A DNA stretch of 7,930 bases from NCBI GenBank assembly GCA_028716125.1, contig JAQUQK010000080.1, positions 1 through 7,930 on the forward strand, written 5' to 3'. The position numbers were made by a program, and so were the translations under genes. Origin of the DNA: Thermoplasmatota archaeon (GTDB taxonomy: Archaea; Thermoplasmatota; JAQUQK01). Of the stretch, positions 1 through 6,374 are shown one piece after another (the first letter of the stretch is position 1; the number at the start of each line of letters is the position of its first letter). The notes beneath the pieces were generated by a model that saw nothing but the letters and a program-made list of their open reading frames with translations, made no database searches and was not told where the DNA came from.

Positions 1-788
1 ACATATCCCCCCGAAGAAGCAGTCCTTCGTACCACAAAAATATGCGTTGCGCTCATCCCTACGACAACATATTCGTACATGTAAGGTTTGGGAAACACTC
101 CTGGTGCGTTCGGCAAAACAATGCTGGATGCCACTGTCACCGACCTGCCCATCAAATTTACGACGCAATGGCTGAGCAGTCTCTCTCCATCTGGAAGCGG
201 CGTCAACACTGCAAGCGACAGCCACCCCTCACCTCCGGGACCGACAGCATACGATTCAATCGCGGGTGTTAAGAGAGCGTGAGTACCTCCTACCATCGGA
301 TCAGTGGAAATCGGATTTGTCAACGGCGATCCGTCCGACGCAAATCCCGTAAAGTCGCGCAGCATGACAATGCCCGACCATGCACCGCATATCCGACTAT
401 CAAAGCTTTGCTCTTCGATAAACCCTGCGGGGTAATCGATACCCGCGATGTGCGGCGGCTGCAATTTCGGTTTTACCGCACTCAGAATATTGCCGGAGGC
501 ATCCTCAGACACGACCCCCAGCGGCGGAAACTTTGTTTGGTTGAGCAGACACTCGACAGAAAGTTGCGGCTCCAGCACCGGGGCCAACCGACCGTCTTTT
601 AACCGGAACTTCCACTCGGGCCGATCCGCCGTGACATGCCGCCCAAACGCCAGCGTCGCCAAACCGCGGCCCACGTGCACATCGTCGCCGACCTGCGGTA
701 TTGTACTCGTCCAATTCCGCGTAAACATAACACTCGGGCCGTAGGTGCGCGAAAAAAATTCATGTTGTTTTAGGTGTTGAACGGCCAT
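1..788 (-). CDS. Unknown tail-tip region protein, C-terminus outside window
   Basis: The frame is open from an ATG at 788 to the left edge, giving about 262 residues with the C-terminus missing. It begins MAVQHLKQHEFF. The start is well supported: GAGGAA at 798-793 lies just upstream, and the stop of the preceding gene (TAA, 792-790) is separated from this ATG by a single base, which suggests translational coupling. I see no signal peptide, membrane segment or catalytic motif. The protein is rich in Gly, Pro, Val and short beta-type stretches, consistent with a structural protein. It is the third gene after the tape measure gene, where siphophages usually encode tail-tip, baseplate-hub or host-contact proteins, so a structural or receptor-binding role is inferred from position only. 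Local GC is high (about 65% over 601-720 by hand count) compared with the gene two upstream. Family not recognised. Confidence 0.8.
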   Translation of the reverse strand, partial: MAVQHLKQHEFFSRTYGPSVMFTRNWTSTIPQVGDDVHVGRGLATLAFGRHVTADRPEWKFRLKDGRLAPVLEPQLSVECLLNQTKFPPLGVVSEDASGNILSAVKPKLQPPHIAGIDYPAGFIEEQSFDSRICGAWSGIVMLRDFTGFASDGSPLTNPISTDPMVGGTHALLTPAIESYAVGPGGEGWLSLAVLTPLPDGERLLSHCVVNLMGRSVTVASSIVLPNAPGVFPKPYMYEYVVVGMSATHIFVVRRTASSGGY

Positions 789-789
789 G

Positions 790-1575
790 TTATTCCTCGA
801 TGAAGAACGGCCAGCCCAGATGATAGAGGCTGACCCATACCCCGGCAATACTGGCTGCGAAGATATACTGGGCGACGACGTAATGCTGCTTGGCGACCGC
901 AGCATTGAACGGATAAAAGGGATAGACGCGGACGTGGATGACCTGCATCGCATCCCATGTAAACGTCCCGTCGTCTTTGACCTCCGTCACCTTGTTGCAC
1001 TCGATAAACGCCTCGCCTTTGCTGCTGGTCAGATTGGCCACACGAAACAGTTGCGGCCCGCCGCCGCCACCGCTGCTACCAAACGGGAATACAGCGACCG
1101 CATGAACAAGGCCAGAATCGCCAGACCTATGAACCAACGGGAACGGCCCAGCGGCAGCAGAATCCAAAATACCGTTGACTTCTTTGCTTGGCACACCAAA
1201 CCAGTGAGAACTGTCTGTAATATTCACTTTTACAGCAGAGTGGCCAAAGACAGCAACTTTACCGAAGCCGCCAACACCTATCGGCGTCAATGCCACACCA
1301 AACACAATGGACTCGCTCTGGCCAGCATGGGACACAGAAAATCCATAACCTCTTTCAAAAAAAACGTCCACTCCGCTGCCAAGCAGGATGTTGTTCAGTG
1401 CCACCACATCAAAGCGAGCAATAGTCGTATTGCCATCATTTCGAACAGTCACATCAAGAGAACTGTTTGCCCTAAGCAGTCCGCGTCCGCTGCGCCGGTC
1501 AACGCTGCCCTGGTCCAGCATTTGACTGACCTTTCGCCATGTATGCGAACTGATTTTTACCGCTTTTTTGGACAA
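790..1575 (-). CDS. Conserved phage tail protein of unknown function (TTG start)
   Basis: This is a 261-residue protein. The start is TTG at 1575, chosen because GGAG at 1588-1585 sits 9 bases upstream and because the N-terminal segment KISSHTWRKVSQML reads as a conserved amphipathic helix that later starts would remove. The stop of the upstream gene ends 3 bases before this TTG. The order seen is an N-terminal helix (about 7-20), a basic linker (24-35), a beta-type domain starting with VTVRNDGNTTIARFDVVAL (42-60) and FGVALTPI (92-99), then a five-Gly linker (169-173) and a hydrophobic C-terminal part (about 175-261) rich in Tyr, Phe and Val. From memory, the N-terminal pattern (helix, 'VRNDSG..RFDVLGL', 'GVTP', 'GRxAVxG') resembles a conserved protein of planctomycete prophage tail cassettes; I do not know a function for it. 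The C-terminal part after the Gly linker could be a separate domain. A tail-tip or fibre role is inferred from its place after the tape measure gene. Confidence 0.85.
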   Translation of the reverse strand: MSKKAVKISSHTWRKVSQMLDQGSVDRRSGRGLLRANSSLDVTVRNDGNTTIARFDVVALNNILLGSGVDVFFERGYGFSVSHAGQSESIVFGVALTPIGVGGFGKVAVFGHSAVKVNITDSSHWFGVPSKEVNGILDSAAAGPFPLVHRSGDSGLVHAVAVFPFGSSGGGGGPQLFRVANLTSSKGEAFIECNKVTEVKDDGTFTWDAMQVIHVRVYPFYPFNAAVAKQHYVVAQYIFAASIAGVWVSLYHLGWPFFIEE

Positions 1576-1578
1576 GTC

Positions 1579-2370
1579 TTATATCTCCAATTGGCTGAAC
1601 GGCTCGAACCTATAAATTCTTTCGACATATACAGCCACAGGAACCTTGATCACCCTATTTGCATTAATAGATTCTCCATACAACGTCCACAGGTAATCCC
1701 AGCCATATTTCTGGGATACATGAATGCTGCCGACGTAAAAATTGCTCATATTGGGGCTTCTGGCAAACGTATAGGTGATTTGCCATTTTTTCTGACCATT
1801 TATAATAACCTGTGTACCATGAGCACCCTTGAACAAGACCTCGCCAGCAGGGTATTTCCTGAATGTGTTGCTATTGACGGTATAGCTCATGTCAGACAAG
1901 AGCTTTCGGTAATCGTCGTCAACCTCAAAATTCGTTTTGTGCTTCTGCTCGGCCCATTCATAGGCACCAATGCCAATATCAACACCATTAACATTCTCGC
2001 CATCATAATTGATTGCACCCTGAAAGTTCGGACTGCCGGCAGGGTAGGCCGCAACTGTTGAAAGCGACTGCGTGATCTTCTGAGTGCCACCAGTAGTATC
2101 AAATGATACCACAGTGCTCTCATCTGCGACGTTCCAGTAATACCGAACAGTCCCCTTAAAGATATTGCTCTGGCTATTGCCATTTTCAACATGTTCAGTC
2201 TCAATCTCAACGTCACGTCGCGGCAGGCCACCGTAGCTTGCATCGCTTTCATTATATAGCTCAGAACCAGCCTCTACTTCGTCAATTGCACCTCTGACAA
2301 CATAGTGTAGCTCTGCAAATTTGCCTACAGTGTATCGCGCAACAATCCCTTGGCTAACGCTAACAGACAT
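1579..2370 (-). CDS. Conserved phage tail protein after the tape measure gene (distal-tail-like position)
   Basis: This is a 263-residue soluble protein starting at ATG 2370, two bases after the tape measure stop codon, with a purine-rich GAAGGGA at 2387-2381 as a modest ribosome site; translation is probably coupled to the tape measure gene. Motifs, in order, are FDTTGGTQKITQSLSTVAAY (90-109), NFQGAI (115-120), AGEVLFKGAHG (175-185), KKWQITYTFARSPNM (194-208), KYGWDYLWTLYG (221-232) and AVYVERIYRFEPFSQL (246-261). The 'TGGTQ-ITQSL', 'GWDYLW' and 'VERIYRFEPFS' elements match, from memory, a conserved unnamed protein that follows the tape measure gene in planctomycete prophages. No signal peptide or membrane segment is present. 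In other siphophages this place is taken by the distal tail (Dit) protein that caps the tube; that role is a positional inference, and I see no recognisable Dit signature. The gene is AT-rich (about 42% GC over 1621-1800) relative to the genes on the far left. Confidence 0.9.
   Translation of the reverse strand: MSVSVSQGIVARYTVGKFAELHYVVRGAIDEVEAGSELYNESDASYGGLPRRDVEIETEHVENGNSQSNIFKGTVRYYWNVADESTVVSFDTTGGTQKITQSLSTVAAYPAGSPNFQGAINYDGENVNGVDIGIGAYEWAEQKHKTNFEVDDDYRKLLSDMSYTVNSNTFRKYPAGEVLFKGAHGTQVIINGQKKWQITYTFARSPNMSNFYVGSIHVSQKYGWDYLWTLYGESINANRVIKVPVAVYVERIYRFEPFSQLEI
1585..1588 (-). promoter_or_regulatory. Shine-Dalgarno GGAG that supports the TTG start at 1575
   Basis: GGAG lies 9 bases upstream of the TTG at 1575, inside the last codons of the preceding gene. 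There is no ATG or GTG nearby in this frame that would keep the N-terminal helix, so this site decides the start. Confidence 0.6.
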
Positions 2371-2372
2371 CC

Positions 2373-5090
2373 TTACACCGTCCCTTCGTTGGCTTCAACG
2401 GTTTCGTTGAGCAGGTCGCGTGTGTTCTTTGCAATCTCTTCAACAGCTTTCATTGTGCGCTCTCCGGTAGTATCGCCTTGCGCACCAAATCTGCCGTATC
2501 CGCTGAACGAGCCGGCAGCAGTGGCTTTGCCAAGATTCATCGCGGCGGGTTCAATGCCAAGTCTATTCATAAGAAAGTCTTGGAACGAAAGATGCTTTCG
2601 TTCGCCGTCAGCATTGCGTTTAGAGCCTCTTCGCAATCCAGCCCGCTCGCCCATTGCTTTTTGAAGCTCCTGCTGGGCAGCCTTGTATGCCTGCTGTGCC
2701 TCAAGGTCTTTTTTTCGCCGCTCATCGACCTTCTCCTGGATTTCCTCTCTACTGGCACCAGACTCCTTCATTTTTTTTATTTCTTCAAGCTCTTCATCAC
2801 TAAGAGCCTTGCGCATCTGCAAGTCAAGCCGCTTCCACTGAAGATTCTCCTGGGCCTTCTGGACACGCTCGTTTGCATCACGCCTGGCATCGGGCTTTTT
2901 CTTCTTCTCGGCTTCAGCTTTTTCAACCACAGCATCCATGCCAGCCTTGAGAGAACTAAGCTGATCACGCAGGTCTTTCAGGTGTGCGTCGCGGGCGTCT
3001 TTATCCGCCTGCATTTTACGTGCAATTTCATGAAACACCTTCTCGTCTTCATCATAGGAAGCTTTGCTGATTTCTTTAATGAGGCGGTCGTATTCAGACT
3101 GCTTGGCAGCCTTGGCCTCTTCGGCAGCCATGATTTTGTCCTCAAGCTCTTTTATTCGGTCATTGCGGTCATTCTCAAGCTGCTTCTTAAATTCCTCCAT
3201 GAACGTGTCGTCTTTCATGGTCTTTTCAATTTCAGCCTTGGCCTCAAAGAACGCCCTGGCGGGATTAAATTTATGCTCCTGAATTTTCTCCCAGATAATA
3301 CCGAACGACTTGGCGCTTTTAATGATTTTATCCAGCGCCCAGCCCATCTTCTCGGCCAGAAAATCGGTCATTTTAGCCCAGACTTCTCGAATACCGAGCA
3401 CCATTTTGTAGAAGCCAACCTTGATGTCTTCCCATGCATTGAAGAAAAACTGGTCCAGCCTAAGCATCACCTGGACAAGCTGACCCTGTAGCATTTGCCA
3501 TGCGATTTTTGCAGAACCGACAAAATCAGTTATTTTGTCAGCAATGGAGTTAAGCGATTTAGTGAATGCAATCCTGATCCTCAAAGCAAGCATTTGCACG
3601 GCCGTTTCAATGCTGCCGCCAGACTTCAGGTATTCTGCGATGTAATCAAAAGTACCAACAAAGCGGTCTTTCAGCCCGCTGACGGTTTCGCCGAGATAAT
3701 CAATAGCATTTTTGGCCTTGCCGGTGGCCGTCAGGATAACAGCACCAGTGACGGCTATGGCAGCGCCAGCAAGAATAAACGGATTCGCAAGAAGCAGGGC
3801 AGCCGCCGACAAGAGCTTCACAGTGCCAATCACAGCCTTCATCGGCATGGCAATAGCAGCAAGGCCCATTCCAATGAGCTTGAACGTAACTCCAATAGCC
3901 ATGAGACCAGAGGCAGTGGCCAAAAGGCCAGCAACACCGCCGCCGACAACTCGAATGATCTCATTGTTGTTTTTGACCCATTCAATGATTTCGCCATTAA
4001 CCTCTTTAATTCGCGTAGCAACGAGCGAAATAGGTTTGGCCATGGCATCGCCTATGGCAATGCCAATGCCCTCTACTGAGTTCCTCAGCCGTCTGAATGC
4101 ACCGCCGATTCCTGAATCCATTTCTTGCGCGGTCTTGCGTGCAATGCCCTGATAATTATCAATAGCATTATTGATGCTGTCGAAATTCGCACTGAGCAGC
4201 TTAGCACCACCAGCAACCGCCCTTATGCCGAAGATTTCCTGCATCAAGCTGATTTTCTTGACTTCGGTAACTTTGCTAAGCCCTTTGCCGATGTCAGTCA
4301 GAATGTCACCTATCGGCCTTAGATTTCCAGCAGCATCGCCGACATCAACGCCCAATTCAAACTTCAGCTTCTTCAGTACCGATTTCTTCGACATTTGCAA
4401 CATAATGTTCCTAAGTGTCGTACCAGCCAAGGAGCCACGAATAGCGAACTGAGACATGGTGGCAATTGCCTTGGATGTATCTCTAAGCGACATGCCGAAT
4501 TCGTAGGCAATTGGCGCAGCATACTTAAAGGCTTCGCCGATGTCGATAACGTTTGCAGCGGACGCGTTTGCGGTAGCCAAGAGAATATCAGCAACGTCAG
4601 TCATACGGGACGCTTCGATATTATACGCACGCATCGCGCTGGCTGCGATCTGGGCAGAATCAAACAATGGCGTCTGTGTGCCGCGGGCCAAGTCAAGAAT
4701 GGCCTGCATGGACTGTTTAATTTCGGCTGGATTGAAACCCAACCGGCCAAGCTCGCCCATTGCCTCTGCAACCTCAGAAGCGGTGTACGAAGTGGTTCTG
4801 CCAAGACGCTTGGCCTCTTCGGTCAACATCTCGAAATCTTTGCCAGTCGACTGAGTAACGGCCTTAACAAGCCGCATCTGGTCGTCGAAAGTGGCAAAAA
4901 CTTTAGTTGACGCTGCGAGCGGAGCGGCTCCAATTAAACCGGCCCGCATTACGCTCATACCGATTTGCTGCACATTGGAACCAAAGTGTTTCAGGCGATT
5001 CTCGGCAATCTTCAATGCCTTGGAGAACTTGGAGTTGTCGGCATTAAGCTCAACAAAAGCCTTGCCTGCTCGTATTGCGCCGGCGTTCAT
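2373..5090 (-). CDS. Phage tail tape measure protein (TP901 type)
   Basis: This 905-residue protein acts as the scaffold and ruler for tail tube assembly and is later ejected with the DNA. The N-terminus (1-55) is a short helical region beginning with AGKAFVELNADNSKF. Residues about 60-285 match the TP901 tape measure core (PhageMin_Tail family): FDDQMRLVKAVTQ, LGRTTSYTASEVAEAMGEL, GTQTPLFDSAQIAASAM and FGMSLRDTSKAIATMSQFAI, with LAGTTLRNIMLQMSKK near 221-236. A hydrophobic stretch at about 378-457 holds several possible membrane-spanning helices, as expected for a protein that can enter the host membrane. Residues about 610-815 are a very charged Lys/Glu coiled coil. The C-terminus (857-895) has a Gly/Phe patch followed by ERTMKAVEEIAKNTRDLL, a tail typical of this family and likely to bind the tail tip. 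The start is ATG 5090 with GAGGAA at 5103-5098, 7 bases away. No peptidase or lysozyme domain is visible. By the usual ruler relation the tail would be roughly 135 nm. Confidence 0.97.
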   Translation of the reverse strand: MNAGAIRAGKAFVELNADNSKFSKALKIAENRLKHFGSNVQQIGMSVMRAGLIGAAPLAASTKVFATFDDQMRLVKAVTQSTGKDFEMLTEEAKRLGRTTSYTASEVAEAMGELGRLGFNPAEIKQSMQAILDLARGTQTPLFDSAQIAASAMRAYNIEASRMTDVADILLATANASAANVIDIGEAFKYAAPIAYEFGMSLRDTSKAIATMSQFAIRGSLAGTTLRNIMLQMSKKSVLKKLKFELGVDVGDAAGNLRPIGDILTDIGKGLSKVTEVKKISLMQEIFGIRAVAGGAKLLSANFDSINNAIDNYQGIARKTAQEMDSGIGGAFRRLRNSVEGIGIAIGDAMAKPISLVATRIKEVNGEIIEWVKNNNEIIRVVGGGVAGLLATASGLMAIGVTFKLIGMGLAAIAMPMKAVIGTVKLLSAAALLLANPFILAGAAIAVTGAVILTATGKAKNAIDYLGETVSGLKDRFVGTFDYIAEYLKSGGSIETAVQMLALRIRIAFTKSLNSIADKITDFVGSAKIAWQMLQGQLVQVMLRLDQFFFNAWEDIKVGFYKMVLGIREVWAKMTDFLAEKMGWALDKIIKSAKSFGIIWEKIQEHKFNPARAFFEAKAEIEKTMKDDTFMEEFKKQLENDRNDRIKELEDKIMAAEEAKAAKQSEYDRLIKEISKASYDEDEKVFHEIARKMQADKDARDAHLKDLRDQLSSLKAGMDAVVEKAEAEKKKKPDARRDANERVQKAQENLQWKRLDLQMRKALSDEELEEIKKMKESGASREEIQEKVDERRKKDLEAQQAYKAAQQELQKAMGERAGLRRGSKRNADGERKHLSFQDFLMNRLGIEPAAMNLGKATAAGSFSGYGRFGAQGDTTGERTMKAVEEIAKNTRDLLNETVEANEGTV

Positions 5091-5093
5091 CTA

Positions 5094-5318
5094 TCAATTC
5101 CTCAAAAAAGCGTTACGCATTACGCTGATGTTTTCTTTGGTAACGCGGATCACACTGTTTGACCTGCAATCAGAGTACGGATTGAATTCGTCAGGCTTGA
5201 ACCGCCTGCTTCCCTTTGTTCTGTTGCTATTGGCAATCATGCATAGCACATGCGAAGTCTGCGCCCACTGGAATCGGCCACGCCCTTCTGCCATCCAAAC
5301 CAATTCTCTCAATGTCAA
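5094..5318 (-). CDS. Second tail assembly chaperone frame (T-like extension), TTG start or frameshift product
   Basis: As annotated, this is a 74-residue protein from TTG 5318. It contains TLRELVWMAEGRGRFQW (2-18), a helical segment ending MIANSNR, then RRFKPDEFNPY (38-48) and IRVTKENISVMRN (57-69). The TLREL..MAEGR and F.P.EFNPY elements match, from memory, small proteins between chaperone and tape measure genes in planctomycete prophages. The TTG overlaps the TGA of the preceding gene by 4 bases (TTGA), an arrangement used for coupled re-initiation; the nearest Shine-Dalgarno-like GGAG (5336-5333) is 14 bases away, which is too far to be strong. The same frame continues upstream of the TTG as ETIYKLAGIAGVNPDP, which looks like real protein sequence running into TLREL. 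The true product may therefore be longer, or fused to the upstream chaperone by a -1 frameshift, as for lambda G/GT. It ends 3 bases before the tape measure ATG. That it codes is likely; how it starts is uncertain. Confidence 0.72.
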   Translation of the reverse strand: MTLRELVWMAEGRGRFQWAQTSHVLCMIANSNRTKGSRRFKPDEFNPYSDCRSNSVIRVTKENISVMRNAFLRN

Positions 5319-5794
5319 GGGGTCGGGGTTGACTCCGGCAATGCCGGCGAGCTTATAGATGGTTTCCCAAACGCATTCTCGACTTCTGCTTCCAGGTCGA
5401 GTTTGCCTATTTCGACTTCCGCCTTTGCCACTGACATCCTGAACACCGACAGTTGCTTCCGTATCGCAGTCGCCCTGTCCGTCCGACCCCTTTTCTGGAA
5501 AAAATCCAGCAGTTCCCCGTACAAGGCTTCATGTGCCGCCAGCACAACATCGCCGCACAGAAGTTCTCCGAAATCCACGTCTGTTACACCGCGGTCTGTT
5601 GCCTGCGCCATACACAGACAATAAAGCACATCGCACAAGAAAATCTCGTCCGTTGTCAGCCGTGTCAAAAGCGGCGGATTACCAGCTTCGGGTTCGAGAA
5701 GGTTTACTTCCAGCAGGTCGCGGACACGTTTTGCCGCACCAATCGTAAGCGTAATCTCCCACTTACGTCCTTCTTTATCCGTAAATTGCTTCAT
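5315..5794 (-). CDS. Tail assembly chaperone (G-like)
   Basis: This is a 159-residue protein thought to keep the tape measure protein soluble and deliver it to the tail tube. The start is the ATG at 5794: AGGAG (5805-5801) lies 6 bases upstream, whereas the ATG at 5800 directly abuts AGGAG and would leave no spacer. The N-terminus MKQFTDKEGRKWEITLTIGAA with RVRDLLEVNLL (23-33), then LCDVLYCLC (53-61), GVTDVDFGELLCGD (69-82) and ELLDFFQKRGR (94-104), forms a compact helical protein with three cysteines in or near a helix (54, 59, 61). The family resemblance, from memory, is to planctomycete prophage proteins annotated as hypothetical, placed between tube and tape measure genes. The C-terminal 15 residues (ISSPALPESTPTP at the end) are Ser/Pro/Thr-rich; here the other frame reads a credible protein, so this composition may be imposed by dual coding. 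Codons 97-99 hold a slippery T TTT TTC. Chaperone function is inferred from gene order and the overlapping second frame. Confidence 0.88.
   Translation of the reverse strand: MKQFTDKEGRKWEITLTIGAAKRVRDLLEVNLLEPEAGNPPLLTRLTTDEIFLCDVLYCLCMAQATDRGVTDVDFGELLCGDVVLAAHEALYGELLDFFQKRGRTDRATAIRKQLSVFRMSVAKAEVEIGKLDLEAEVENAFGKPSISSPALPESTPTP
5498..5504 (-). other. Candidate -1 frameshift slippery heptamer T TTT TTC
   Basis: The heptamer TTTTTTC lies in the canonical X XXY YYZ phase of the chaperone frame (Phe98-Phe99). The -1 frame has a stop (TGA, 5531-5529) just upstream of it and is then open without interruption to 5094, through the second chaperone frame. A slip here would give a fusion of 99 + 134 residues (233 in all). 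The linker read in the -1 frame between about 5495 and 5370 is Gly/Ser/Arg-rich and does not look strongly protein-like, so use of the site is uncertain. I did not find a clear pseudoknot by eye. Confidence 0.4.
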
Positions 5795-5800
5795 TTTCAT

Positions 5801-5805
5801 CTCCT
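5801..5805 (-). promoter_or_regulatory. Shine-Dalgarno AGGAG that decides the chaperone start
   Basis: AGGAG is directly followed by ATGAAAATG. Spacing is 0 to the first ATG (5800) and 6 bases to the second (5794), so the second is the functional start. Confidence 0.7.
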
Positions 5806-5823
5806 GTTAGCACATTAGGAAAT

Positions 5824-5850
5824 GCGGCTGCCGCACAAAGCAGCAGCCGC
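5824..5850 (-). promoter_or_regulatory. Strong intercistronic hairpin after the tail tube gene
   Basis: On the transcript, GCGGCTGCTGC and GCGGCAGCCGC form an 11-base-pair, GC-rich stem with one G-U pair and a TTTGT loop. The 3' side is followed by ATTTCC, not a run of U, so it does not look like a complete intrinsic terminator. It sits in the 79-base gap between the tail tube stop (5874) and the chaperone start (5794). The likely roles are a barrier to 3' exonucleases that stabilises the upstream tube message, or partial attenuation, so that the tube protein is made in larger amounts than the chaperones. Confidence 0.6.
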
Positions 5851-5873
5851 CGCAGATTCAAGCCGTTTTAGCT

Positions 5874-6335
5874 TCAGCTGCCGGTGCCGCCGTTATACCA
5901 GCCGCCCCACGCACTCAGCTTCGCCGTCACGTCAACAACAATGGCCTCTTCCAGAGCCTCATTGCGGCTGAAGTTGGTAATGCTGAAGTTGCCGTACGGA
6001 CCCTCACTGCCGGCACTATCAGGGTCGCCAGTGAGCACAGCCAACCCGATCTCTGTCCCATTAAGCCAGGCATTCTTGATTGCAGAGAAGCCAGCATCAT
6101 TTTTCTTCCAGACCATCTGGAACTCAACAGAGCATTCACGCAGAGTGGCGGCTGTCGCACGCCAGCCAGAATTTGCGCGGGTCGTCACATCCGCTTCGCC
6201 TGTCTCGTGATTAACGGTCACATCCTTAACGTTGCTCAACTCGGTCATGGATGCGGGATCGAGACTGGACGCATCGGATTCAGCCTCGGTATAGAGAATT
6301 TGCGCATCCATACCCAACACATAGCTCTGACTCAT
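5874..6335 (-). CDS. Major tail tube protein
   Basis: This 153-residue protein is the subunit that polymerises into the tail tube around the tape measure protein. It starts at ATG 6335 with a near-perfect AAGGAGT (6349-6343) 7 bases upstream, the best ribosome site in the window, and ends with TGA. The recognisable parts are YVLGMDAQILY (5-15), MTELSNVKDVTVNHETGEADVT (about 30-51, a beta hairpin plus the GEADVTTR element), SGWRATAATLRECSVEFQMVW (56-76), AIKNAWLNGTEIGLAVLTGD (about 85-104) and GPYGNFSITNFSRNEALEEAI (112-132) followed by VDVTAKLSAW. The GEADVTTR, GWRAT.ATL.ECS.EF and FSITNFSR.E.LEEAI.V.VTAKL patterns are, from memory, strongly typical of tail tube proteins in planctomycete prophages and related to the TP901-1 / Phage_tail_2 group. 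Only this gene in the cluster has real spacers on both sides. Its place directly before the chaperone pair and the tape measure gene supports the assignment. Confidence 0.92.
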   Translation of the reverse strand: MSQSYVLGMDAQILYTEAESDASSLDPASMTELSNVKDVTVNHETGEADVTTRANSGWRATAATLRECSVEFQMVWKKNDAGFSAIKNAWLNGTEIGLAVLTGDPDSAGSEGPYGNFSITNFSRNEALEEAIVVDVTAKLSAWGGWYNGGTGS

Positions 6336-6342
6336 TTCTTGT

Positions 6343-6349
6343 ACTCCTT
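6343..6349 (-). promoter_or_regulatory. Strong Shine-Dalgarno AAGGAGT of the tail tube gene
   Basis: AAGGAGT lies 7 bases before the ATG at 6335 in an A-rich, probably unstructured context. It is the longest anti-16S match in the window, which fits a major structural protein. Confidence 0.75.
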
Positions 6350-6356
6350 ATAAAAA

Positions 6357-6374
6357 GTTTTTAGCGATTTTAGC
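6357..6374 (-). repeat. Short tandem 9-mer in the AT-rich spacer before the tail tube gene
   Basis: On the transcript strand GCTAAAATC is followed directly by GCTAAAAAC, two 9-base units differing at one position. They lie in the 51-base spacer (6336-6386), which is AT-rich and has no gene. No -35/-10 pair with proper spacing was found. The repeat may be chance or part of an unstructured translation-enhancing leader. Confidence 0.4.

Noticed and set aside
787..2061. A 424-codon open frame on the plus strand.
   Set aside because: It lies antisense to two well-supported genes and crosses their junction, has no ribosome site, and its translation lacks any recognisable motif; it is a shadow of the minus-strand genes.
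2478..3491. A 337-codon open frame on the plus strand with many Leu and Phe residues.
   Set aside because: It is antisense to the Lys/Glu-rich coiled coil of the tape measure gene, whose codons read as Leu/Phe codons on the other strand. The apparent membrane protein is an artefact of that.
5363..5369. GGGAAAC as a -1 slippery site near the end of the chaperone gene.
   Set aside because: It resembles the lambda-type heptamer but is out of phase with the chaperone frame (read as GGG AAA C), so tandem slippage would not work there.
5824..5850. Intrinsic (Rho-independent) terminator.
   Set aside because: The stem is strong but is followed by ATTTCC and not by a U-run, and essential tail genes lie directly downstream.
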